Source of the DNA: Antedon mediterranea
Lineage: Eukaryota > Echinodermata > Crinoidea > Comatulida > Antedonidae
Reading direction: 5' to 3'
DNA length: 64,000 nt
Assembly (NCBI RefSeq): GCF_964355755.1
Contig: NC_092675.1
Span: 7,722,312-7,786,311 of the forward strand
Shown here: positions 47,001-60,300 of the stretch, piece by piece
Layout: each line of letters opens with the position of its first letter
Numbering within the stretch: the first letter of the stretch is position 1
Position numbers and translations under genes: made by a program
The notes under the pieces: model-generated
What the model was told of the DNA's origin: nothing
Databases searched by the model: none
The model's input: only the letters and a program-made list of their open reading frames with translations

Positions 47001-47901
47001 GCTATGTTCGAGAGACATGTGAGTGAACACGCTCGAAATGCCAACAAACATTGCAGTCATTTGATGAGTGTGTCGCTATAACAATTATTGTTTATCGAAA
47101 GTTGAAGACTGTCGTTCAGATTTTTGAACCGTAGTTTGGGCACTTTTGTAAAAGTAAAATTTGACAAGATATGACTTGAATGAAAAAACAATCGTTACAT
47201 AAAAATAAACAACATGATGAGTGTATACACGAATCTATTTAGATACGCTTGTATCGATTGATTATTAGGCCTATAATATAGCATAATAGCACGTTAAGAT
47301 ATGCCTCGCACCTTTTTGAAATTGTAAACTATATGCCACGCATGCCTCGCACTTTTGGAAATGATAAAATGATGCCTCGCACAAATATTTGGCATGCCGC
47401 GCTTGCCTCGCGTGCCTCGCTGCCTCGCACTTTGTCAACACTCTAAAAAAAACATAGTAAGCTTTTTTCCAAATAATTCACATTAAGTTTATTATTATCA
47501 AGCATGTAGATGTCTTCTATTGTTTGGAAAATTATACCCAGAAAAAGATCTGCCACAAGATATTAAACAGGCTTTACTTCTTTACTATAGAGGAAAAGAT
47601 TATGCATTTATCATTCATAATTGGCATTTAGTTTAAAAAACTGATCAATTATTAAGTCAAATTATTTGTTTTCTCTCTATTATGTCACAAACATTAGAAC
47701 AAGGGACAAATATCGAAAATATCATGTATCTTGTAGCTCTTGCACAGGAATTCAGAAGGACCAAAGCGATCATTAATCACTTACAAACTAAAAACACAAT
47801 GTGTAAACCTAGATTCATGTAACAGATCATCTTCTAAACCAGGTAATTAACTTAGCATAAACATGACGTGTACTGTAAAAGGAGGATGGTAAAGCCAAAA
47901 T

Positions 47902-48316
47902 ATATAGAGTGTCACGGTGCTGACGTCACGACGATAGGTGGCGCTGCATGGTTGCTAGCGCCAGAGCCATATATATGGCTCTGGCTAGTGCAACCAAAAA
48001 TGCATTCAACCTGCCTCAGTGACTACAAGGTCACCAATGGTTTGGAATAGACTTCTTGAAGTAGTAATTTTTAAATTTAATAATTTTTAATAAAAACAAA
48101 CTAAAATTTCAAAATATCACTAAATATTTGTTTTTAATAATCTATTTATTCTTCAACTACAGTTTAAGTAAAAAAAATCAAGCTAAGATACATAATTTGA
48201 TAGAAATACAGATCATCAACATTTATCAACATGGTAGCGTTAAACAAATTTTTTGGTTGGCTAGCAACCATGCAGCGCCCTCTATTGTTGTGATGTCACA
48301 CCGTGATACTCTATAG
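47902..48316. mobile_element. MITE, TATAGAGTGTCACGGTG family
   Basis: Inverted termini of about 55 bp: left tatagagtgtcacggtgctg, right (other strand) tatagagtatcacggtgtga, both continuing to ggcgctgcatggttgctagc. An internal palindrome ccagagccatatatatggct sits near 47962-47985. TA-type flanks suggest a Tc1/mariner relative. Confidence 0.8.
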
Positions 48317-48892
48317 ATTAAAAAGTTAGTACTCATGTATGGCATGTTAAGGTGCAGTATCCATCCCTTGCTGAAAATAGTTTGGCTTAAGAAAACAATT
48401 GTGTACTAAAAACAGTTTGAGAAAAGTTTAAGAATCAGTGTCAATATTTTAATACCATTCACACTTTCGAAAAATTATTTATTCATTTATTCTTTATTTT
48501 GTATTCAGTACTACTTCTATTGAACACCTTAAGGTGTCCATTTAATTGAAGCTTTATAGTAAACTGTTGCTGTTAATAGTATTTCAGCTATTAAGGTTTT
48601 GTTCCTTTCTCGATTTATCTTTGAATTTCAGTTCTTTAAGATATGTTTTTGTTGAATAAAAATTGTATAATTAGTATTCTTTTTTTTGTCTTGTGTGTGT
48701 ATAATTAGTATTCTAATGTATTTAAGGAGATGTACAGTACTGTAAACTCCATTGTGTTTTGCATGCATATAGAATATTAAATACGAGTTTTCTCATTATT
48801 TTCATTAATATTTATGGGTTACTAAGTTGTAACCTATACTGAGTGCCTGATATTTTGAACTAAATAGTCCTGTATAATATGGTTTATGAGTA

Positions 48893-48998
48893 GGGATTTT
48901 CACCCGGTGTACTGATCTGCCATGGTTTCGTGGAGAGCCTAATCTGAATTTTCTTAGTTTCCATTCTTGAGGACAAATATAAATACTGTACCTTATTA
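48893..48998 (+). repeat. 3' fragment of the 5S-headed SINE
   Basis: gcctaatctgaattttctta, then tttccattcttgaggacaaa and tactgtaccttatta parallel the 3' part of the minus-strand SINE at 62400-62772, showing the family has more than one copy. Confidence 0.55.
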
Positions 48999-49931
48999 CC
49001 TTTAAAAACCAGTTAATGATATTGAGATGCCATCTGGTACATTTGATTGTCTAAAATATCAATTGTATTTTGAATCATCAAAACTTTTATATAATAAAGC
49101 TAAATTTTAATGGTATGAGATAATATAAAATGTTAAATATAGTTTTTTATATTATTCATCTGAAGCGGCTTTTCTACACTTAATGCAATTTGATCTGTCA
49201 TTATAAACTCCTCAATTTCTTCAACATTGTCTGTGCCACATTATAGAAGCCACTTATAATTATTAAGCCGTCTTTCTTTGAAAATTTGAAATAAAAATTC
49301 TTTTTCAGTCTGACTAATTATTGTCATTACTTCCTCATCATCACATTCACTCATTGTTTTGTGCTATCCGCTGTAAAATATTCCCATTAGAATATAGTCA
49401 TAAAGTGACTCCAATACTTTTAGCCGGTCATAAAGATTATCAAGACTCCTTTTAGTCTTCCGCCCCGTAAGTTTGAGAAGTATGTCACCACCGAACAATA
49501 TTTAACTTTGTATAAATAGCCAATGTTTTTATTGTTGAAAGGAGCGATAGTATGTTGATGCAGAATAGCAGATTTTGAGGTAATTTAATGTGAGATTAAA
49601 TGGTTTTTATTGCCTATAAAAGTCACCAAGGTATGACTATCAGGAGAATGTATGTCGTTACTTTATTTACATAGCTATGCATTGATAGGACCAAGCGAAG
49701 GATTTACATAATCGCAGTAATCTTGACTTTCTTAAGTCTTACCATATTTCAATTTTTTCCCTCTAAATCTTGTATTTATCTGTTTGTAAGTTGAAGTGTA
49801 CTGTAAATTTGAAAGAAAAAACTGGATTTAGTCACTCATCCAGCCATAGACTAGAGATCCAAGTACACCATGAGAAAATTCCATAATCTTTTAAAATCAA
49901 CCAGAAGCCATTCTGCTTCTTTTTTTTTTTA

Positions 49932-50100
49932 ATAGAGAATTTTTCATTTTGTGACGACCTGGGTCATGTCAATTAATTGTTTGCACGCGGAAAAGTTTGG
50001 ACATATTTCCTCACTCTGGGTCTAGGCGATGGCCGATGAAACATTGTGACCTGACCTAGCTTGTTTATAGGTCGTCACAAATCGCAAACTCTCTAATTAG
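49932..50100. mobile_element. Small TIR element, TTTGTGACGACCT family
   Basis: Left tagagaatttttcattttgt gacgacctgggtca, right (other strand) agagagtttgcgatttgtga cgacctataaac. About 170 bp, non-coding. Confidence 0.6.
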
Positions 50101-50454
50101 ACATCAAGAGAATCCCTACTAGTACTATTTTTTTAAATGGAAGACTGGGTCAACATGCATGGTAAAATCACATCCGAAAATTGGGGAATATTTCATCGTA
50201 TCAATGACATTAATAATAATAATATTCATTAATGTTAAAAGTAAATATTATCAATCAATATCAATATTTGTATGTGATTTTAAAGTGGTGTATAGACACA
50301 TGATATTTATTAAGTGAAAGAGATTATTTAGAGGGAATTAGGTTAAGTTTTTAGGGGCCTCTCTTGAAACATTTTCCGTCATTGAGACATTACGCTTTTC
50401 ACGATTTGTTTCCATATTTTGGGCAGGATGGTTTGTTAAAGCTTTATTATTAAT

Positions 50455-50735
50455 ATTATCCTTGATTTATATAGCGCCTAATGTTGTGAAACCTCTAAGC
50501 GCTGAACATCATTACCCCAGCCATTTTTGGCATCAAACACGCATGGATAATACTCTCATAATGCAGCTAGTAATCAGCGCAAAGTTTTGTCTTGATCTAA
50601 CCAGGTACCCATTTATACACCTGTGTGGAGAGAGGCAAACATAAGTAAAGTATCTGGCCTAAGGATACAAGCAATGCGACAGAGTTGGATTCGCGATCAG
50701 TAGTCCAGCGTCCAACTCACTGCGCCTCACATCCT
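50455..50735 (-). mobile_element. tRNA-derived SINE, near full length
   Basis: On the minus strand ggatgtgaggcgcagtgagt tggacgctgg is the head; the B box is eroded (gcgaatcc) compared with the copy at 37060. The body ends gcgctatataaatcaagg, a tail probably shared with a partner LINE. Confidence 0.7.
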
Positions 50736-50739
50736 TACT

Positions 50740-53700
50740 TAATTTTCGCTTTTAAAATTGTTTAGACAATACAGTAGATTAAACTGTAGCTGTCTCATAA
50801 AGCAAATTTAATGTAATCAGAATAAAGCCATAGGCTAATTTAGCATACAAGATTGTAGACAAGATGTTGTTTGCATACTAAATAATTCAATTTTTGAACA
50901 AATGATATGTGGTTCTTGCAATTACATAATAATTTACCCTAGATTATTATACCTGTAGGAAAAAAACTAATATTTAGAGTTTTCCACAGAAAATTGTTTT
51001 ACCAATACTGTATATCCTTGGGTATAATCCCACTTAAGGTCAAAGCCTCCTCCCTACTTTATGTCTGATTTCACAAACAGGCATACCTGGGTATAGTCCC
51101 AGTATTGACTTTTGGTCTGTATGTAGGCCTCTCTCTAGCCAGTTCAGATGAGTTTTTACAAGAAATGCTTACCAATCATTTTTTTTTTGAACCAGGGTTC
51201 CCCAGGTATAGTATCACCCCCTAAAGTCAGCCCAATTTTGTGTTCTAGTGGGTCGGATTATACCAGAAGATATACGGTATATAAAGTCATGCTAAGAGTG
51301 AGACATATGTTGATAAATAAATTGTCAATTTATCGAGCCTTGCTGAGACATAGTCCGATAAATAAAACCAGTTATTTACTGATTTTTACTGTCATTTAAA
51401 TGCAAAACTACCTGCTCATGATGGATATAACTATTTAGATTACCTTTAAGAATTTTCAATTAAGTTATTGCTTTCAGAGACATTAGGACGCTGTGTATTA
51501 CTACTTTGGGATGACTTAAGTAACTAAACGTTTATTTTATACACAATTTCAGATACATTTTTTGGAGATCATCGTTGATTCAAAATTTATGCTACAAATA
51601 GTCAAAAATTAAGGACAATTTACACAGTGGTAGCGGTAATAAAAATATAGAATCTATGTTATTCCTTTAAGGACCATTTACACACAACGGACGGGTGGTT
51701 TCCGCTCAGGATAGATACAATTCTATGTGGGACAAGCTACGCCGGGTTCTGCTTACCGTTACCATTCGTCTGTGTAATTACTTTTTAACAGAGTGACTGT
51801 ACAGTACTCCAGGGGCTGGTTATAAAATTTGGGAACAATTAGTAGGTGAGATCATGAAGGGAAAATCCTCCATGGTATAGATTATACTGTACTGTATTCA
51901 GGTTGCATTAAAGATGTACATTGTCCCCCAAAAACATGAAAAATGAAGATTAATTAAATCAGACCTTGAATATGTTATTTTGTACTTAGTTTTAATAAAG
52001 TTAATCACTTCCATAAAAAAAACCAACAAAAATCATGTTTTCACTTATAAAATGACAAAATAAATGGTTAAATTCAACCAAAAATCCATTGGCTGGCAGC
52101 CAATTTGACCATTTTTTGCTTTAAATTACATTTTTTCAGGTAAATACATTTTTTTCGGTCAAATTTTTGGTCACACTAAATAACTATCATGTTACATTAA
52201 AATGGAATATTCATCAAAAAATTGTTTAAGAATTATTTTTTCAAGTGGACAATACATCTTTAACAATGAAATTTACCAAAGTCTGTAGTTTAGCCTAAAA
52301 TAGAAGTGGGATTATACGATAGCATGGGGTTATACTCAGTCATTGGTATTTAGGTTTATGAGTGAACCAAAAAATACATTATTTAGTCAATATACTGTAA
52401 GTCTCCCTAATAGAGACATGAAAGTCCAATTTGTCTGAAATATATTCACTTAATCAAGATAGTGTCTTGAAATCTAGTTTTTCTTCGTATAAATTGTCTT
52501 CTTATTTCTCTTCTACAAGTAAGTATCATTAAATTAATAAAGCAGATATACATATAAATTTATGAGTATGTGTAACAAATTTTTATACCGCTCTTACATA
52601 ATTCAATAACCATTATGAGTTCTTTGACAATTATACGAAAATTGACAAGAAAAATATAATTGAACAGGGTATGTTTTTAATCCCACTGTGCAAAAGGTGC
52701 TTATACATTGAACACAATTGTTAGGTTTCCGATTAAAGAACTCCCACCGTTTCTTTATGTGATTTTTTTGTCCAAATTATAATTTTCAAACTACTGTATA
52801 AAGGTTGTTTTTGTGTTGGAAAACGAGCAGGAAATAACTGTAAACAGTATTTCACTATGTCTAGGATATAACAAAAGAGTTCTTTTACTTTCTACCAAAC
52901 ATTGGTGTTTGTTATATTACTTTACTTGCACAATATACAGGCGCAAGGCAAGGCTTTTCACAATACATTTTTTTCATGATTACGGGATATTAAATTTATA
53001 TTTTTTATTATTAGATAATAAGATTTAGGCTACTAACTGTTAATGCATGATGTTTCTGCCAGACTTTAATTATTACAGTAGTTGTACCATTAAGTACTGA
53101 TTAATAATTAAAGCTAATACAGTGTAGTGAAATCATATTAAGACCTGTTCCCTTAGGGAATGTTTCCTGAATGGTTTTAAAAAGTTTTTTTAACATGTAT
53201 TTTCATATTTCATTTCATACGAACGTGTCTTCTTAACAGACACTCCATTGAGTAAGTATGAGGGGGCTCTACTGTTAGTATGACAATTACCTGTATCTAC
53301 TAATTTATAAAAACTGAAAATCTACCTGTATTCATGTTTTATTGACATTTATACAGTTTTTGTGCATTACAATTACATAATATTTGCATTCATGTTTGAT
53401 AATTTCAATCATGAAAATCACCAATATGCTGTATAATTATATACAGTAACTATGTATTGTTACTGAACATATTTGTTTTTTCTGAATTCATTATTAAATT
53501 GTATCTATTATACACTAATCTAATATTAGACTAATAATAAATTATAATCTATTAAAATATGTATTCATTGTTGCTAAATTTATTATTATATAATATTCAC
53601 AGCTTCAAAGTTTGAATACAGTAGTTTAGCTACTGGAGTATGTTCAATACATATTTGCATGACATTTTTAAACTTGTCAATAGAGCTTTAAATTGCTCTA

Positions 53701-53740
53701 CATAATAGCAAAGTGAAATTTGTAGCTAAGAATGAAAGAG
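50740..53740. other. Intergenic, probable distal 5' region of the kinase gene
   Basis: AT-rich. Degenerate repeats built on gggtataatcccac / gtatagtcccag occur at about 51010-51290 and 52310-52345. No exon is supported. Confidence 0.35.
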
Positions 53741-53749
53741 TAATGATAA

Positions 53750-54055
53750 AGAGCGTGCGCATCAACATTGCTAGGCTGGCAGTCTCATGCTCATTAGAGC
53801 AGAGCTGATCTGCAAGCTTCACCGGATCGAATGTGTCAAAATTTGTAAGTTTTAATGAGCACGTTCAGTTTACTTTCTCGTTTTCTTTCAGGCATATTAT
53901 CCAATAAGGTGACTGTCTTGTGGAAGGTATAGAATGTATAGATCAGACATCAAACTTGTACCTTACTATACATTATTTATAATAAACTTTAAGGATAAAG
54001 AATCTCACGAGATGTGATCTCTGTTAGCCGTTGATTCAAATACAATTTACCAGTC
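53750..54055 (+). other. Possible 5' UTR exons of the NIM1-like kinase
   Basis: A GC-richer stretch (gagcgtgcgcatcaacattg, agcttcaccggatcgaatg) ends in a donor-like ATTT|GTAAGT at 53845. An acceptor-like ttttctttcag precedes 53892, followed by a second donor-like gaag|gtatag near 53925. These could be non-coding leader exons, but this rests on splice-site likeness alone. Confidence 0.25.
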
Positions 54056-54326
54056 ATGTCAGCTGGTAGTGATGCATTGGAGAACGGCCGAGATGGTCGA
54101 CGGGATTCCAACCGTCATTCTTACCGCAGGACGTCAAGCAATAATAATGGAAGCCTTAAAGGGACTTTGACAGCTTATGAGAGGTTGAACAATGATTTGA
54201 ACGAAGATGATAAAGTTCAGAAGGAGGTCACTCTTGGCAAGAGGATTGGATTTTATAGGATTCGTGGCGAACTTGGTACTGGTAATTTCTCACAGGTGAA
54301 AATGGGCCTACATGTATTAACCAAAG
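54056..54326 (+). CDS. NIM1K: NIM1-like kinase exon 1 (N-terminus and glycine loop)
   Basis: Begins [20 protein letters not shown] at gtcATGTCA and ends in LTK plus the first base of a Glu codon. The conserved block before the kinase domain, [20 protein letters not shown], matches the vertebrate pattern LTPFEKL...DEKV. Confidence 0.92.
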
Positions 54327-57300
54327 GTAAGTCAACAAAAATATAAATTAATTGGGTAGGGGTAGGTTGATGGGGATGCCAACCTTTAAAGTATTCAACT
54401 ATATAATATCTTTTTGATTCAACCTAGCATTAAACTTTATTTTTAAGACTTTACAGGTAGCTAAATTTCAACCTAACAACCACCCAAGAAATCTCTTAAA
54501 AGTACTGTTTTATTTTTTTCTTCCCCCACCTTTAATGTTTTGATTACTGATGAAAAAAAAAGAAACAGAATGTATCACACTGTTTTAAAAAATTATATTT
54601 TGCTGTTTTAACAACTCGAAGGCCCGCTTATTTTGAATCGGCATTTATTTATTATATGCCATCTAGAACACTCTGTCAGAGTTTCAAATCAGATTTGTAT
54701 ATTATATGTGCCTCTCTCCCTGTTTTTCTTACGAATAAATGGTAATGAATTTTGAAAAATAAACCAAAGGAACTAAACAAAACCATAAATGATATATACT
54801 TTATAAACATAAAGTTTATTTATTGTCTTTCAATAGAAAAAGTTGCAATAAAAATTCTAGACAAAACAAAACTAGATCAGAAGACACAGAGGCTGCTATC
54901 GAGGGAGATCAGCAGTATGGAGAAACTGCACCATCCGAACATCATCCGACTCTATGAGGTCATAGAGACATTGTCCAAACTGCACATAGTCATGGAGTAT
55001 GCTGCTGGTGGAGAACTGTTCACAAAGATTTCTAACGAGGGTAAACTCAGCGAACAGGAATCAAGGCCTATATATGCACAGGTTGTGGCAGCTGTTGAAC
55101 ATATTGTAAGTAAACAAGACTGATGATTGTTAAAGCTAGGGCTGTCTCTTTTCTAAACACACTATCAAATTTGACAAAAAAGTGTGATGTGCCCAAATAT
55201 GTTAGTGCTATACCCAAACATGGTAGTGATATGACATCATCATATATGGGCACATCACATTTTTTTGTCACATAAAGTTTGATAGTGAGACAGAGCTTAA
55301 TCTACATTCAAGCTTGTTCTGTTTTACAAAAACGGAAGACAGAGGCACCATTTATAATTTTCCATCAATTAACAACACAGCGACATCAAGTATGAATGTA
55401 CATCTTAAGGATCTTTTAATACCATTGGCAATCAGGCCCTCTACAAACACTCTAACAAAAAATCCCTTACAGATTATTTAAGAATTCCAGGTTTTTGTGA
55501 TGGAGAATGTTATGCTTTGTATATTCTCCTCATTGTCAGATCCAATTGAGGGTAATTTTTTTAAACAGATAGGATATAAGTTCAGCACTTAATTTTACAA
55601 TTTTTAGGTCCTGCCCCATTTTCGATTTTATGCTTTTATTGTTTCCTTTCCTGGCTGCCTTTAATCTTTCTGTCATTTTTCTCGTCTAAGTCCTACATTT
55701 GCTATTTCCTACAGTAAATTCTCTATTTATCAACTTGACATTGTCCTTCACTTTTTGAATTTGATGTGAAAATTGTTTGCCTTTATGAATCCTTTCAGTT
55801 TGATCTTTTTCCGGAACAAAAACCTTTTTTCTGTTTCACTTCTTTCGGATTGCTATCACCTGGTCAGGCCTATCATATTTCATTATAGTGCAATCAGCCT
55901 GTTCTTTTCCATATTCACTTTCATTCATGAATTCAAAATGAATTTAACAGGTGAAGTCAATAAGAATGTTAATGTCTATTCCACTAATTGTGCTTTAATC
56001 ATTATATCAATTTTCAGAGTAATTATATGTTTAGATACATTTCCGAGGAGAGTACAGTAATGACATTGTGAGGTAAAACACAGATGTGAAAACCAACGCA
56101 AGGCTTATGAATTATGCTATTAAAACATGAAATCTAACTTCGTCTAGAGTGTTGGAAAGTTGAGTAAACTTTAATAATGGATAGATGCAAAGATTTACAG
56201 TAGAAATCAATATGTGTATTCGTGAGAATACCTGCCATGCATACAATAGTACATGACATTAATCGATATAGTGTGAACACCACTTTACTGATACGTTCAC
56301 TTTCCTTTCTTTTTTTGATTATAACATTAATTATTATCTACAGTTAAGTTTGGTTCCCACTAGGACACAACATAGGATGTAAGCACAATGCAAGTAATTT
56401 GAAAAATCATGCGCCGTGATTGGTCAAATCAATTACATTGCGGTTATGTCCTTGTGCTGCATCCTAGTGGGAACCAAAGTTTAGTGTTAGCATTTCAACA
56501 TTTCACATACGGTACCATAGATAGAAAGATATTTGTTCCCCTAAAAAAAATTTTTGTTAAATAGTTTGTAGAATATGTGCAATTTTCCCACCAGTGGCTC
56601 CTGGCAGCCCCTGTGGCCATATTCACCAATCACACTTAAGTGAGATATTTCCCTTAAATATTAAGTACTGTATTTCACTTACTTTAAACTCAATAAATAT
56701 TTAAGTATTTCCCTTAAATTGTATTCAATTGGATAGGAGATTTTTGTTGTTGTAAGGGTATTTCTCTTAGCCTAAGCGTGATTGGTGAATACAGCCAATG
56801 GCCTCCCAGTCTGTGTGTTTTCTTGCGAGGGACCCCTCTCCCTTTGGGGAACAATACATTTAAAAATAAGAGTGTCAATTCATTGTTCTCTTTGTTATTT
56901 GTAATATACACTCTTTAGAGACAATAGAATATCGGTTTATGGAGGTAAACGTCATTCATAAACTACTGTGTAATTTAAAAATTATCTTTATTTTCATTTT
57001 TTACTACTGAATGCAGAATTAGAAATGTTCTACCTCATCAAATCAAGAAATAATGTGACATATAAAAGCAGATAAAACTGTTATTGTCCATTATAAATTG
57101 GAAAATTACTTCTACTTTTGACATTCTCATAGATTCACAAAGTATACTGCTACATACAATACTTTATTTAGGTATTGCCTTTTTTACAGGCTATTTATAT
57201 TGTCTTTGTGGTACATTAAAATATAGGGAAAAAAGTAAATTAATATTTGAACCTCTTTTAAGGGGACACCTTCGAGGCCAGACAGAGTGGTTAAGTTGGT

Positions 57301-60300
57301 TAAATCATATATTGCATCTTGTTTGTTTTAATACCATAGGCATTCAGGCCCTCTGCAAACGCTCTAACAAAAAATCCCAATCACAATATTCTTTTAAGAA
57401 TTCCAGGTTTTTGTGATGGGGAAAGTTATTATTTGTATACCCTCCTCATTGTTGGATTCAATTGAGTGTCATATTGTTTGTTTCACAAAACAGTATACAT
57501 TTAATAGGAGCACGTCTCTCAGGAGCGATTCTATTTCTTAAAATGTTAATTCAAAGTTTAATGTGTGACCTTTTCATGGCAGCTGTTAAAAAGTAAATTA
57601 CATAATTATAGAATGTGGTTCATTATTTCATCATTACAATAAAATATTTGTCTCTCTGTGTTTTTCATTCAATGATAATTGTATCTTCCCCATTTTATAC
57701 TGATAATTTGTTTTTTTATGTGAAATCTATTTTTTACTATTTATTTTTATTTAAGCTGCTTTTTTTAATTTCAAAATGTATTAATTACCGGATTAATATT
57801 TCTCTCTTTCCGAAAGCATACAGCCTGTTGCTATGGCAATTACAAATACTGGTAACTGTTGATAAGTTCCATGGCAACAGAGAGTCAATATTGCACCTAT
57901 GTAAAGATATGTGTGAGTGGTAAGGCAATAAGATCTGTACTCTGTAAATTTGCCTAATATATCGTGACTTCCAAAATTTATTGTATCAAGTAATTCTAAA
58001 CATAGCGATTTATAATAAATTGTTGCTTGTTAATATATTTTAGTTTAATTTGACAAATTAAAACAAATGGCATAATTTTTTTTTATTATAGAAAACACCT
58101 CGAAGGCTTAAAAGCTAAACAAATCTAGACAAACAGAAAAAGAGTTACAATGTCAAAACATTTTTTTTTTTATCAAAACAACCACACAATAATTTTTCAG
58201 AATAATAATTATTTTTGAATACTATGAATATTGAACTTTAGATATTAAGGCTATGAAATTCAAATTTTTTATTTTTACATTTCTTGGATTAAATTTTCAT
58301 TTATCAGTTAATATTTCCAATGTAACTGTATAGTATCCATCATTATCGATATGTTGAGATAAAACCTTTCTCTAGTTCTTCAGTTGTCATGGAGATGAGA
58401 TTCTGCTCTGATTATTATTAACATTTTGTCTTCAATTTTATTTGGTTAATATTATTCATTATCTTTAAAAATCATATTATATTCAAAATTAATTTTGAAT
58501 AATACGACAATTCATTATCATTGGAGAAATTATTTACATTTATTGATCTCATTTGCATAATACAATATACAATAGATAGACAATTGTGTTTGAATTTGTG
58601 CTCTGAAACTTTTCATTATAATTAGACTTTTATCATTCTAAAGTTCGTCTTTTAAGTCAGTGTTTTTTTTATATACTTTTATAGCTTGGTTCCCACTAGA
58701 ACACAATACAATAATGTGAGCGAGGTGACCAATGAAAAGTGACAGTTCAAATAATCCATAACTTGTGATTGGTCAAATTACTATTTTAATGGGAACCAAG
58801 CTTTAATCTTTTTCATCCTGCTATGTTCAGTTTAATCAGACACGTAACCTTGGATTCTCTTACGGTTTTTTTAAATAATTGATAATAAATCATTATTTCT
58901 GAAGAAAGATAATAATAATTAAAACTGTTACGTCAAAAAGTCGAGTGGCGTTTTTGAAAGAAATATTTCTTGTTTATTTTGAAAAATACAACATGATTTT
59001 AAATAATACATAGAATAAACAAAATAAAAAAATTAAATTTAAAAGTCAAATTCTATATAAAAAAAGATCAAATTTATTATGAAAGAAAAGACAATTACTG
59101 TAATTTAAGCACTAATTATGAAAGAAAGAAAATTATGCATAAATTAGTATTATTAACAACTGAAATTCTACGTACTGTAGAATAATAATTGTACAGATGT
59201 TTATTTTTTAAATTTCACTTTTCTAGTTCTGTAGGTTTTTAGGCTAATGTGTTATATATCTGTATAGAATTAATAATTTAGTTGATCTATAATTTATACA
59301 CTTCTTATCTGTAAGAAATAATATTCTAATTTAAATCGAAATGCCTTCAAATTATTTAGGATGCATACTGCATCATCATTGAAACTTTCAGATTTTGCTA
59401 ATTATTTCCATCGAGAGAGATTCTGCATTAACAATGATAAATCGCTGTATAGGGATATTGAATATTGCTGTAAGCATTGAAATTAAACTATATAACATAG
59501 AGCGTTGTTGCTTACAATTCTTTCTTCTATCATTCCCCAGCTGAAGTCAAATTCAATCACATGTAACAGACATCAACATTCATTTTGACTCAAAATGCAC
59601 TCATTAACGATTTCTGTTGAAGTTTAAAGGATAATTTTTAATACATTGTACTGCATTTTGCATTTCACAAATGTCACCAGTCCACTTTGAGTTTGAAATG
59701 CTTGCTAACGATTTTAAGATTATGAATAATGTGTTGTAATGTACTTCAAGCCTATATTAATATTAAAATCCCTTCTGTGATCTTTCATCAGACTTTTTAT
59801 TTAATAAACGGTCTTTCACAGCAGGAAACAGACCTGTTATAGTACTAATGGTTGTAGATAGATTATATTTTTTGCAGTAAAAAGTTGGTTTTTCTTGTCA
59901 TGCAGCAACTTTCTGTTAAGATACTTATACTATAGTGTTGAACACATGCATTTTACTGTACTGTTACTAGGAAGCTTGTGATTTGTTTAATATTCCTTAA
60001 CACATTCTATAACCAGGCAAAAGCCAACATCACAATATTAGTAGGTCTTGCGACAGTTAGGTGAGGATGACGAATATCACGTGTTCACTAGAACGTAAAA
60101 TCATACAATCAACATAGCTGTTTTATTAGTTACGCACCGTTGCGCGAAAACAACGACCGGCAGTCTCTCCCTCCCCTGTCTCGTGGCGCGCATAGGCCTA
60201 GCATTCCTTTCTAGGGCCTCGCATTCAAATGCCGCTTTTAACATTAACCCAATAAAAATGTTATTTCATTAAACAATTAAAGTAGAAGTTTAATTACTAT

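Larger units (their letters stand above)
45373..47444. mobile_element. 2.07-kb TIR element with GCGAGGCA subterminal repeats
   Basis: The ends are inverted repeats: left agggtagtaacaaagtgc aaggcagcgaggcacgcgag, right (other strand) agagtgttgacaaagtgc gaggcagcgaggcacgcgag. The word GCGAGGCA recurs several times within the first and last ~130 bp in mirrored order. A-rich runs flank both ends, so a target duplication cannot be read reliably. hAT-like is possible. No transposase is seen. The interior holds a nested foldback (45548-46397) and a GC-richer segment. Confidence 0.75.

Noticed and set aside
57084-57416. 110-codon frame
   Set aside because: It overlaps a dispersed repeat duplicated at 55425-55560 and shows no recognisable domain.
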